A stretch of 36,148 bases of DNA, taken from positions 1-36,148 of the forward strand of contig NZ_JAUYQU010000276.1 of assembly GCF_030697065.1 (NCBI RefSeq), written 5' to 3'. The notes beneath the pieces are model-generated. The model was not told where the DNA came from. It worked only from the letters and a program-made list of their open reading frames with translations, and did not search any database. The DNA is from Bradyrhizobium sp. GTDB taxonomy: Bacteria > Pseudomonadota > Alphaproteobacteria > Rhizobiales > Xanthobacteraceae. Positions 8,364-15,013 of the stretch are shown here, piece after piece (the stretch's first letter is position 1; the number at the start of each line of letters is the position of its first letter). The position numbers and the translations under genes were made by a program.

Positions 8364-8526
8364 ATCTGATCTGAAAAACCCCGTTGAGGAACGGCCCGGC
8401 AAGGCGCGCCAAAATACCGGCTGGCGGTTATTTGTCCATGAATACCGTTGCATGGCGCCCCCGCGAGCGGTGAAATGCGCGTCAAATCTGCAAGACAAAG
8501 CCGCTGCGTGCAGGGATGATGACCGC

Positions 8527-9792
8527 ATGTCCGATTCCCTGCCTCTTGAACCGCTTGAAGCGCCGCTACGGGTGCTGGTTTCCGAAGGAAACAGCACGTC
8601 CGCGCGGGAGGCGATCACGATTCTCGGACTGTCGGGCCACCACGTCGAGGTCTGCGATCCCGCGCCGTTCTGCCTCGTGCGGTTCTCGCGCTTTGTCCGG
8701 AAATTCCATCGCTGCCCGGGGCTGCAGGAAAATCCCGCCGGTTTCCTTGGTTTCGTCGAGCGACTGCTGGCCACCGGGAAGTTCGACGTTTTGCTGCCGA
8801 CCCACGAGCAGGGTTTTCTGTTCGCGCGGGTGCAGCAGCGGCTGCTGGACCGCATCGGGCTGGCGCTGCCGGATTTTGCAGGCTACCGCGCCGCGCACAG
8901 CAAGGCCGGCTTCAGCCGGCTGCTCGGCCGATTGAATCTGCCACAGCCGGCGACTCGAATCGTGAATTCCGAAAGCGAATTGCGCGACGCGATCGAATTT
9001 CCGTCCGTCGTCAAGACCTCGGTCGGCACCGCCAGCCGCGGCATCTGGCTGGTGCACGACGACCGCGACCTCGCATCCGCGCTGCAGGAGTTGAACGCCG
9101 GCGGCGCCTTCGCCGATGAAGTGCTGGTGCAGGAATTCGTCGCCGGCACGATCGAGAAGGCACAGGCCGTGTTCTGCCGCGGCGAACTGCTCGGCTTCCA
9201 TGCCTACCGGACGATCGCCGCCGGCGCCGGGGGAGGCGAGGCGATCAAGCAAAGCGTCGCAAGGCCGGAGCTGCGCCGTCACGTCGCCCGGATCGGACAG
9301 GAACTCGGCTGGCACGGCGCATTGTCGGTCGATTGCATCATGCGGGACGACGGCACGCCGCCGCTGCTGATCGATTGCAATCCGCGGCTGGTCGAGCCGA
9401 TGAGCGCTTATCTCGCCGGTCTCGACCTGGTCGGCTTGCTGCTGAGGGTTTCGCTGGGCGAGGTGCCGGCGATCGCGGCGGAAAGCCGCGCGGGGGTGCG
9501 GACGCATCTGGCGATGCAGGCGCTGCTGGGATGCGCGTCGCGCGGCGGCAGCCGGCGGGATCTGATCGCGGAGGGCTGGAATCTCGCGACCGGTGGCGGG
9601 CCCTACGCCGGCAGCACCGAGGAACTGACGCCGGTGCAGCTCGACTGGATCAGCGCGGTGCCGCTGGCGATCATCGCGATGGTGCTGCTCGCCGCGCCCG
9701 GACGCGGCGTCGCGCTCGCCCGTGGCGGCTGGGGCGAGCATCTGCTCGATATCGCGAGCATTCGTCGGATCGAAAGCGAGGAGTTTGGCTAG
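8527..9792 (+). CDS. ATP-grasp family ligase of unknown substrate
   Basis: 421 residues. ATG 8527 follows AGGGA and gives MSDSLPLEPLEAPLRVLVSE. Residues 14-110 are a pre-ATP-grasp Rossmann-like domain (RVLVSEGNSTSAREAITILG). The ATP-grasp fold follows: KAGFSRLLGRLNLPQP, the ATP-binding FPSVVKTSVGTASRGIWLV with its lysine, then VLVQEFVAGTIEKAQAV, and the metal-binding strand SVDCIMRD with LLIDCNPRLVEPM. The D-N-R triad in IDCNPR fits a carboxylate-amine ligase that binds two Mg2+ ions through an acidic residue and an asparagine. The C-terminal 70 residues include one hydrophobic stretch (VPLAIIAMVLLAAPG). It resembles carbamoyl-phosphate-synthase-like ligases of secondary metabolism. Substrates are unknown. 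It is followed by a repeat element that can act as a terminator. Confidence 0.88.
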   Translation: MSDSLPLEPLEAPLRVLVSEGNSTSAREAITILGLSGHHVEVCDPAPFCLVRFSRFVRKFHRCPGLQENPAGFLGFVERLLATGKFDVLLPTHEQGFLFARVQQRLLDRIGLALPDFAGYRAAHSKAGFSRLLGRLNLPQPATRIVNSESELRDAIEFPSVVKTSVGTASRGIWLVHDDRDLASALQELNAGGAFADEVLVQEFVAGTIEKAQAVFCRGELLGFHAYRTIAAGAGGGEAIKQSVARPELRRHVARIGQELGWHGALSVDCIMRDDGTPPLLIDCNPRLVEPMSAYLAGLDLVGLLLRVSLGEVPAIAAESRAGVRTHLAMQALLGCASRGGSRRDLIAEGWNLATGGGPYAGSTEELTPVQLDWISAVPLAIIAMVLLAAPGRGVALARGGWGEHLLDIASIRRIESEEFG

Positions 9793-9809
9793 GGTTCAAC
9801 ACCCTCACT

Positions 9810-9913
9810 CGTCGTCGTCCGGCTTGACCGGACGACCCAGTACGCCGCGCCCTCTCGCTTTATCTCTCACGCCTCTGGAATACTGGGTCACCCGGTCAAG
9901 GGCCGGGTGATGA
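9810..9913. repeat. Palindromic intergenic element, family A copy 1
   Basis: Outer halves GTCCGGCTTGACCGGACGAC and CACCCGGTCAAG...CCGGGTGATGAC flank inner CCAGTA/TACTGG pairs. The layout matches the elements at 25517-25619 and 29458-29572. Each half is itself a small hairpin (CCGG-CTTGA-CCGG type). Confidence 0.85.
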
Positions 9914-9927
9914 CACCTTTTTTGTTT
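9889..9927 (+). terminator. Terminator for the ATP-grasp gene built from the repeat's right half
   Basis: Perfect arms CACCCGG (9889-9895) and CCGGGTG (9903-9909) are followed eight bases later by TTTTTTGTTT (9918-9927). It lies about 100 bp after the ATP-grasp stop. The gap between stem and T-run is larger than in an ideal intrinsic terminator. Confidence 0.55.
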
Positions 9928-9943
9928 AGCGACTTATCGCGCT

Positions 9944-10102
9944 CTACAGCGGCTCGTCGTCCTCGCCATGGCGGTCGCGTTTCGGCGTGGCGATGTCGCC
10001 ATCCTCGTAGTCGTCGTCCTCGAGCGGCCGAGGCGGCGGCTTCCGGGGTTTGACGTCTTCTTGCTTGGTGGGAGGGTCGCTCTTTTTGCCGGTTCCGCCC
10101 AT
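9944..10102 (-). CDS. Small acidic/proline-rich protein, 52 aa, unknown function
   Basis: The reading frame runs from ATG at 10102 to TAG at 9944-9946. It begins MGGTGKKSDPPTKQEDVKPR and ends RHGEDDEPL. An AGAGGGA ribosome site sits six bases before the ATG, better than for most small frames in the window. The composition is extreme: rich in Asp/Glu, Lys/Arg and Pro, with no hydrophobic core, so it is probably intrinsically disordered. I recognise no family. It opens a run of four short charged proteins (to 11086). The longer frames overlapping it on the same strand are shadows in other phases. Confidence 0.7.
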   Translation of the reverse strand: MGGTGKKSDPPTKQEDVKPRKPPPRPLEDDDYEDGDIATPKRDRHGEDDEPL

Positions 10103-10264
10103 GTGATCCCTCTAATCGGCTGATTTGCGCGCATTTGATGGGTATATTAGCCGCAGTTGGCCAATCTTGCCTGCCTTTTTCCGTCGTTCGGTGTAAAGGG
10201 AGGCGCAACCCGGGCATGTCCGGAGCGTTAGCCCTGACATCCTGATAATCCCACGAAATATGAA

Positions 10265-10288
10265 ATCATGATCGGATCGGATCATGAT
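10265..10288. promoter_or_regulatory. Perfect inverted repeat in the leader of the 80-aa gene
   Basis: Nine-base arms ATCATGATC and GATCATGAT are separated by GGATCG, and each arm is nearly self-complementary. The repeat ends 11 bases before the ATG at 10300, just upstream of the GGAG ribosome site. It could be an operator or a leader hairpin that adjusts access to the ribosome site. Confidence 0.6.
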
Positions 10289-10299
10289 CTGGAGTCCCG

Positions 10300-10542
10300 A
10301 TGAAAAAGCCGAAGATCGAAGCCGAAGAACAACAGCCGCGCAAAATCATTCGCGCCGACAAGGCGCCGACCGAGGGCTACTCGCTGGTGGTGGACGGTCA
10401 CTTCAAATCGCACCACGCCACCGTCGAAGCCGCCGAAGAGGCCGGTATGGCGCTGAAGAACCAGTACCAGATGCTACAGGTGCAGGTTTACGACGCCGCC
10501 ACCAAGACCCGCTCGATGATCGAGTGGCCGGCGCCGGTGTGA
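10300..10542 (+). CDS. Small conserved-type hypothetical protein, 80 aa
   Basis: Starts MKKPKIEAEEQQPRKIIRAD, then a mixed segment GYSLVVDGHFKSHHATVEAA and a strand-like end YQMLQVQVYDAATKTRSMIEW. The first 25 residues are charged and probably flexible; the remaining 55 look like a small alpha/beta domain, with the pattern VDGHFKSHHATVEAAEEAG...LQVQVYDAATK. That pattern is reminiscent of short single-domain proteins in which a strand and helix are followed by a strand, but I cannot name the family. GGAG lies six bases upstream of the ATG. It is convergent with the next gene, with only seven bases between them. A strong inverted repeat precedes it. Confidence 0.78.
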   Translation: MKKPKIEAEEQQPRKIIRADKAPTEGYSLVVDGHFKSHHATVEAAEEAGMALKNQYQMLQVQVYDAATKTRSMIEWPAPV

Positions 10543-10549
10543 TACGGCG

Positions 10550-10840
10550 CTAGGTCCGGTGGCCGCCGCTCTGCCGCCCGGCCAGCCAATCGGCCAGGGC
10601 CTGGCCCTTTTCCGCCGTCTTCTTCGCTGACGATGCCGACGACTTGGCGCGCGGCTTCTTGGCCGCCTCGGGCGGTGCGGCGGCTTCGCGCGCGAGGCGC
10701 AAGGCCTTCAGCCTGGCCATGTTGTCGAGCACGGCCTTGGTCGTCACGTCGCGATCGGATTTCACGCCCTTGGCTTCGCCAGCCGCGCGCGCGGCCTTGT
10801 TGAAACGCGCATCGGCGCGGTCGCGGTCTTCTTTTGACAT
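10550..10840 (-). CDS. Hypothetical Lys/Ala-rich protein, 96 aa
   Basis: The sequence MSKEDRDRADARFNKAARAA continues through GEAKGVKSDRDVTTKAVLDN and MARLKALRLAREAAAPPEAA to a Lys/Ala/Ser-rich segment and a C-terminus QALADWLAGRQSGGHRT. It is highly charged, predicted mostly helical and without membrane segments. The ATG (10840) directly abuts the TAG stop of the upstream gene (TAGATG), so the two are translationally linked. The helical segment NMARLKALRLAREAA resembles ATLREERLAREAA in the upstream partner, so the two proteins may share a short ancestral helix. No family recognised and no function assigned. Confidence 0.7.
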   Translation of the reverse strand: MSKEDRDRADARFNKAARAAGEAKGVKSDRDVTTKAVLDNMARLKALRLAREAAAPPEAAKKPRAKSSASSAKKTAEKGQALADWLAGRQSGGHRT

Positions 10841-11086
10841 CTAGCTCGTCTTCTTTTTCTTGGGTTTGGCCTTGGCCTTGGCCTTGGCCTTCGGCTCCGG
10901 CGGCTTGTCGCGTTCGGCGGCTTCCCGCGCCAGTCGCTCCTCGCGCAGGGTCGCGGTCCGCTTTCGTATCGCGATATCGGCGGCCGCGATATCGGCCATC
11001 GCCTTGATGCCTTCGGCATCCTGGGCGGCTCTTCGGTTCAGCCGAATCTCCTTCAATTCGGCCGGGGTCTTCGGTTCGTCATCCAT
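10841..11086 (-). CDS. Hypothetical protein with Lys-Ala tail, 81 aa
   Basis: It begins MDDEPKTPAELKEIRLNRRA, followed by a helical middle (MADIAAADIAIRKRTATLRE) and a basic tail of repeated Lys-Ala and Lys residues ending KKKKTS. The tail comes from tandem GCCTTG-type hexamers at about 10867-10892, a site prone to length change. The basic tail after an amphipathic helix suggests binding to nucleic acid or another polyanion, which is only a compositional guess. It is the first gene of a two-gene unit with 10550-10840, sharing a TAG/ATG junction. Confidence 0.7.
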   Translation of the reverse strand: MDDEPKTPAELKEIRLNRRAAQDAEGIKAMADIAAADIAIRKRTATLREERLAREAAERDKPPEPKAKAKAKAKPKKKKTS

Positions 11087-11217
11087 CTTTTGCCTCGAAT
11101 TTAGCGGCGCGCATCATGGTGCGGCGTCCTGTGGGCTCCTCTTACCATGCATCACATCGCCAGCGGGCAATTTTAGGCCGGATCTCGCGGCAAAAGTGCG
11201 TCTTTTCGGCCAATTCC

Positions 11218-12219
11218 TCAATCGTGGTGAAGGTCGGCCTCGTCCGCGTCGGCTTCGAGACCCGCCGGATCGAATGTTTGCAGCCATGACTGCAATACCG
11301 GCGAGGCATGGCCGGCGGCCGTCAACTGCCGCAACGCGATCCGGATGCCGGCGCGGCCGTGGCGATCCCCTGGCATGGCCGATGGCGGCTGATCCGCTGC
11401 GACCGCGTCCCTGACGCGCCGCTTGATGGCGAGAATTTCAGGAGTTCCAAACCGTTCGATCATGGCTTGAAAGGTCTGATGCCGCGCCGGGTCGAACGGC
11501 CGAACCTCGCCCGATCCGCCGCGCGCCGGATGCGGCGGATAAAAATGCGCGCAGGGAACCCAGCCCTCGGGGATCGGTTCGGTTGCCGGGTGGGTCCGGC
11601 CGGTCTTCAACAGCTTGGGCAGGACATGGGTGTGCGGTCCCTCGGGGCTCCTGCCCGAGGCCGGCGGGATCGGTTGATAGACCTCGATGCGACCGAGCCT
11701 GCTGATGAAGACGCGATGCGGATTGGCCGCGAGGATCAGTCCCATCGCGGGATTGCCTGGCTCGAACACGGCCCGGCCGACGTGCCGGCGCAACTGTACT
11801 GCTGTTTCATCATCGTCGATGCGGACACAGAAATCCGCATGCGGCGCGCCGAGGCCGAGATCGAACAGTATCGATTCGCGGTCGCTCGCGCGCAGCGCCT
11901 CGGTGTCGGCGCCGAGTTCGGTCAGCGCGGTTCGGGATCCCATCGCGCCGTCGGCTTCGGCCAGGCATAGCGCGATGCGCTGATTCCAGCCGGATCTGGT
12001 GATGCTTTCGGACGCCAGCGCCCGGTTGCGCGGATCGTGCCGGATGGCGATGCCGCCGCGCGCCGTGATCGCCGAGACCGCGTCGTCGGCTTGCCGCAAG
12101 GTGACCGGCTCGCCGGGATCGCGCGAGAATTCGGCGATGGCTCCGAACGTGCCGATGCTCCATTGCGTGTCGGGATCGGTGATCGCCTGGTGCAGCAGAT
12201 CGATCGTTGCAGCATTCAT
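11218..12219 (-). CDS. Unknown 333-aa protein downstream of the cobalamin-riboswitch receptor gene
   Basis: I do not securely recognise this protein. It starts MNAATIDLLHQAITDPDTQW and has no signal peptide or membrane span, so it is probably cytoplasmic. Visible features are an N-terminal half of about 180 residues (with SIGTFGAIAEFSRDPGEPV and FDLGLGAPHADFCVRIDDDE) and a segment RLGRIEVYQPIPPASGRSPE leading to GPHTHVLPKLLKTGRTHPAT and GWVPCAHFYPPHPARGG. The dense His/Cys/Pro stretch (GPHTHVLP, CAHFYPPHP) could bind a metal or a corrinoid, but this is speculation. It is on the same strand as the TonB-dependent receptor and 94 bp after it, so it is probably transcribed under the same cobalamin riboswitch. 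The intergenic hairpin at 12233-12250 may tune its level. A role in cobalamin or cobalt handling is inferred from context only. Confidence 0.83.
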   Translation of the reverse strand: MNAATIDLLHQAITDPDTQWSIGTFGAIAEFSRDPGEPVTLRQADDAVSAITARGGIAIRHDPRNRALASESITRSGWNQRIALCLAEADGAMGSRTALTELGADTEALRASDRESILFDLGLGAPHADFCVRIDDDETAVQLRRHVGRAVFEPGNPAMGLILAANPHRVFISRLGRIEVYQPIPPASGRSPEGPHTHVLPKLLKTGRTHPATEPIPEGWVPCAHFYPPHPARGGSGEVRPFDPARHQTFQAMIERFGTPEILAIKRRVRDAVAADQPPSAMPGDRHGRAGIRIALRQLTAAGHASPVLQSWLQTFDPAGLEADADEADLHHD

Positions 12220-12232
12220 TGTTCGATATTCC

Positions 12233-12250
12233 CCCGGCCTTTGGGCCGGG
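12233..12250 (-). promoter_or_regulatory. Intercistronic GC hairpin before the 333-aa gene
   Basis: Seven-base perfect arms CCCGGCC (12233-12239) and GGCCGGG (12244-12250) close a four-base loop. It lies 14 bases before the ATG (12219) and has no T-run on the minus strand. It is more likely an RNA-stability or attenuation element than a terminator. Confidence 0.5.
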
Positions 12251-12313
12251 AGAGTATCGTCTGGTGCGGTCAGGACAAGCCGGTTCGGGCGGGGACCGGC
12301 TCGATGTCGCGGT

Positions 12314-14554
12314 TCAGAACGTCGCGCCGGCCTTCACCATGTAGGTCCGGCCCGCCAGCGGATAGGCGCTGAAGCGGCCGGCGGTGAAGCTGCTTGCGAC
12401 CGCGTAGTCGTAATACAGCGCGTTGAGCAGGTTGTTGGCGCTGATCGACCAGAAGAAGTGGCCGTATTCGCCGCTCAGCTTGACATCGATCGTGGCATTG
12501 GCCGGAATCCGGCGCTGGGTGTTGGCTTGGTCGTTGTCCATGAAGCGCTCGCTCCAGGCCCGCACCGTCGCATCCGCCACCAGATATTTCTGCCAGACGT
12601 TCCAGGTCACGCCGCCGTTGGCGGTGTAGCGGGACACCAGGGGAACGTCATTGCCGGCAAACTCGCCCTCGCGAAACACCGCGCGGGTATAGGCTCCGCC
12701 GCCGCGCAGCGTCACGCTGTCGCTGAGCCTAAGCGAGGCGCTGGTCTCGGAACCGTAGCGGCGGGTAGGGTCGAGATTGATGTTGTAGAACAATGCCGGG
12801 ATGAAATGGATCTCGTTCTCGATGTTCATGTTGTAGATGCTCGTCTGCATCTGGAAGCCGCCCGACCTGACGCGGAAGCCGCCTTCGATGTCGTGCGAGG
12901 TCTGGGTCTTCAGCTGGAAGTTGCCGGGGATGGGGTTGAAGAAGGCATCGAAGGAGGGGCCCGAAGAAAGACGTTCGTCGACATTCGGGGTGCGGAACGC
13001 GCGGGCGGCCCGGCCGAACACCGAAAACATGTCGTTGAACCGATGTTCGATGCCGACATGCAACGCATGCTGGGTTTCGCTGCTGTCCAGCGGAAGGGCC
13101 TGAGCGCCGCAGGTGAAGAACATGGCGCAGTTCGGCGGATCGTTGAGAATATCCCTCGCGCGCAAGGTCGTGTTCTGAATCCGCGCGCCATGCGAGAAAT
13201 CGGTCGTCGGCAACAATCCGATGGTCTGTTGAAAGTAACCGGCGAGCGTCTGCTGTTGCAGGTCGTAGGTATGGATCGGCGGCGTGCCCCTGTCCGTCGG
13301 GCGTTCCTGGTGGAAGGTCGCGTCGTAATAGTCGATCCCCGTCAGGAGCGACGAGGGCATCCCGAACATCAGGTTCCTGATGCTGAGACGCGGTGTGATC
13401 GACCATGTCTGCAGTTGGCTGTCGACATAGCTGTTGCCAAAGGCACTGAAAAACCCGGCCTGCTGCTTCTTGTCCCGCACCCCGCCATCGACGATCAGGT
13501 CGACGCCGTTCATCAGGGTCTTGGTGAAGCCGGCGGTGACGCTGGCGCCCTGCTGGTTGCCGTAGTCGAGCGGCGTGGCGGCGCCGCGGCGGTTGGTGGT
13601 GAGTTCGTCAAGACCGATCGAGGGATCGACCAGGCGGCCGCCGGGAAAGCCCAGCTTCTGGTCGTCGCCGGACAGGGTCACGAACGCGGTGAGGCCGGCC
13701 GTGGTGTAATTGAGATTGCCGACGCCGTTGCGCTGGTCGAGCGCATTGTTGACGCGGTAACCGTCGGATTTGATGCCGTTGCCGTAGAACGACGTCGACC
13801 ACGGTCCGTAATTGGTCGCTGCCGAAATCGAGGCCATGCGCGTATTGAAAGAGCCGACGCCGCCTTCGGCGCGCATCTTGACCGGCGGGCCGCCGACGCC
13901 GTTCTTCAGCACGATGTTGATGACGCCGCCGACCGCATTGTCGCCGTACAGCACCGCGCCGCTGTTGCCGCGGCTGATTTCGATGCGCTCGATCGAATCG
14001 CGCGGAATGGTCGAGAAATCGACTCCGGCCATGTCGATGTCGTTGAGCCTGCGGCCGTTGATCAGCACCAGGGTGTTGGAGGTCGCGAACGCGCCGAATC
14101 CCCTGATGTCGACGCTGGTCTTGGCGCCGTTGACGCCGCCATACAGGCTGGTCAGCTGCACGCCGGGCGTCTGCGCGATGATCTCCTGCAAGGTTTGCGC
14201 CGGGGAACGCGCGATATCCTCCGCGGTGATCACCGACGTAGATGCGCCGACGATGCCGCTGAACTGACGAACGGCGGTTGCGCCGGTTGCCGCGCCGCCT
14301 GAGGGCGCCGCGTTCGGCCGGCTGGTGGTTGCCGCGCTCGGCACCACGTGGCGCGAAGCCGTTTCCTGATCGATTTTTGGTTTTGCACGGGTGCGGTTTT
14401 CGTCGGGCGAGGTGATCTCGATCGGCGGCAGCGCCTGGGCGATCTGCTGCGCTTCGGCGGCTGGAACACCGAAACACAGAACGGGTGCAAGGAAAGTGGT
14501 GGCAAGCAAACGCGTTCGACGCCGCTGCGCGGCTGTGGCGAAGGTGGCAGACAT
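12314..14554 (-). CDS. TonB-dependent outer-membrane receptor, probable cobalamin receptor
   Basis: 746 residues. A signal peptide (MSATFATAAQRRRTRLLATT, cleaved near AEAQQ) is followed by a TonB-box-like PPIEITS at about 43-49. The plug domain follows at about 115-235: TSVITAEDIARSPAQTLQEI, then LVLINGRRLNDIDMAGVDFS and RIEISRGNSGAVLYGDNAVG, ending in GGVINIVLKNG. The rest is a beta-barrel that ends YMVKAGATF with the terminal phenylalanine used by the BAM machinery. Two cysteines (NDPPNCAMFFTCG) could form a disulfide in an outside loop. The barrel is larger than E. coli BtuB (about 600 residues), but the upstream cobalamin riboswitch and divergent BtuCDF-type importer favour vitamin B12 or a related corrinoid. 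A siderophore ligand is the alternative. Confidence 0.93.
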   Translation of the reverse strand: MSATFATAAQRRRTRLLATTFLAPVLCFGVPAAEAQQIAQALPPIEITSPDENRTRAKPKIDQETASRHVVPSAATTSRPNAAPSGGAATGATAVRQFSGIVGASTSVITAEDIARSPAQTLQEIIAQTPGVQLTSLYGGVNGAKTSVDIRGFGAFATSNTLVLINGRRLNDIDMAGVDFSTIPRDSIERIEISRGNSGAVLYGDNAVGGVINIVLKNGVGGPPVKMRAEGGVGSFNTRMASISAATNYGPWSTSFYGNGIKSDGYRVNNALDQRNGVGNLNYTTAGLTAFVTLSGDDQKLGFPGGRLVDPSIGLDELTTNRRGAATPLDYGNQQGASVTAGFTKTLMNGVDLIVDGGVRDKKQQAGFFSAFGNSYVDSQLQTWSITPRLSIRNLMFGMPSSLLTGIDYYDATFHQERPTDRGTPPIHTYDLQQQTLAGYFQQTIGLLPTTDFSHGARIQNTTLRARDILNDPPNCAMFFTCGAQALPLDSSETQHALHVGIEHRFNDMFSVFGRAARAFRTPNVDERLSSGPSFDAFFNPIPGNFQLKTQTSHDIEGGFRVRSGGFQMQTSIYNMNIENEIHFIPALFYNINLDPTRRYGSETSASLRLSDSVTLRGGGAYTRAVFREGEFAGNDVPLVSRYTANGGVTWNVWQKYLVADATVRAWSERFMDNDQANTQRRIPANATIDVKLSGEYGHFFWSISANNLLNALYYDYAVASSFTAGRFSAYPLAGRTYMVKAGATF

Positions 14555-14603
14555 GGTTCAACCTCGGTATGACGTCAGTGGCACGTCACAGCGAACCAAG
14601 TCT

Positions 14604-14630
14604 CACCACGGTGCTCGCGCACCACTGGTG
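14604..14630 (-). promoter_or_regulatory. Strong hairpin between riboswitch and receptor start
   Basis: On the minus strand the leader folds as CACCA, GT bulge, GGTGC, loop GCGA, GCACC, G bulge, TGGTG. The loop is a GNRA tetraloop. It lies about 50 bases downstream of the aptamer and 50 bases before the ATG. It lacks a T-run, so it could be part of an expression platform acting on translation, or an unrelated stabilising stem. Confidence 0.55.
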
Positions 14631-14680
14631 AAGCTAATGTCTGTACTCCCCGACCGACATCTTCGCGTGTGACCACGGCT

Positions 14681-14860
14681 GACGGCAGGTCTCCTGGCTC
14701 GCGGGTCGTTACCCTTCGTCGCCTTCCCAGGACCGAGATTCCCAGTGGCATATGGCGAAGGATTCGCCGCTTACAGTTGCGGGGGCAGCCGCGGCATTGG
14801 GGAAGTTTCCCCGCACCGCATTCCCTTTTGATCCCCAGGCAGGGGAACCGTCGGGGATTA
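14681..14860 (-). ncRNA. Cobalamin (B12) riboswitch
   Basis: On the minus strand the leader carries the conserved aptamer blocks in order: GGTTCCCCTGCC near the 5' end, then AAAAGGGAATGCGGTG, then the B12 box region GGCTGCCCCCGCAACTGTAA, then GCCACTGGGAA and CTGGGAAGGCG, and finally GCGAGCCAGGAGACCTGCC closing the 3' side. This full set is diagnostic for the cobalamin riboswitch class that binds adenosylcobalamin. It lies 126 bases upstream of the TonB-dependent receptor start. In related bacteria bound cobalamin lowers expression, mostly at the level of translation. The sequence does not serve the rightward ABC importer, which is on the other strand. Confidence 0.95.
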
Positions 14861-15013
14861 TGGTAGAAGTTTGTCGAATGCGAAGTCAATCCCTCGAGGG
14901 AATGTCCGTCTCCGCACAGGACGAGTGCGCCATTTTTGCCGCATGAGCCTGTTGCCCGAACCGAAATCATGTATCAGCACGGCGCAGGTGATCGAGTGAT
15001 TGAAGGGGCATCG

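Noticed and set aside
10867..10892. GCCTTG tandem hexamers as a microsatellite or CRISPR-like repeat
   Set aside because: They are codons for a Lys-Ala tail of the 81-aa protein; there are no spacers and the run is short.
11999..14302. A 767-residue open frame on the plus strand opposite the TonB-dependent receptor
   Set aside because: It is the antisense shadow of a clear receptor gene in high-GC DNA; the translation lacks any domain and is rich in Arg/Gly/Val.
14861..15013. A second cobalamin riboswitch for the rightward importer
   Set aside because: None of the aptamer blocks occur on the plus strand; the conserved blocks all read on the minus strand toward the receptor.
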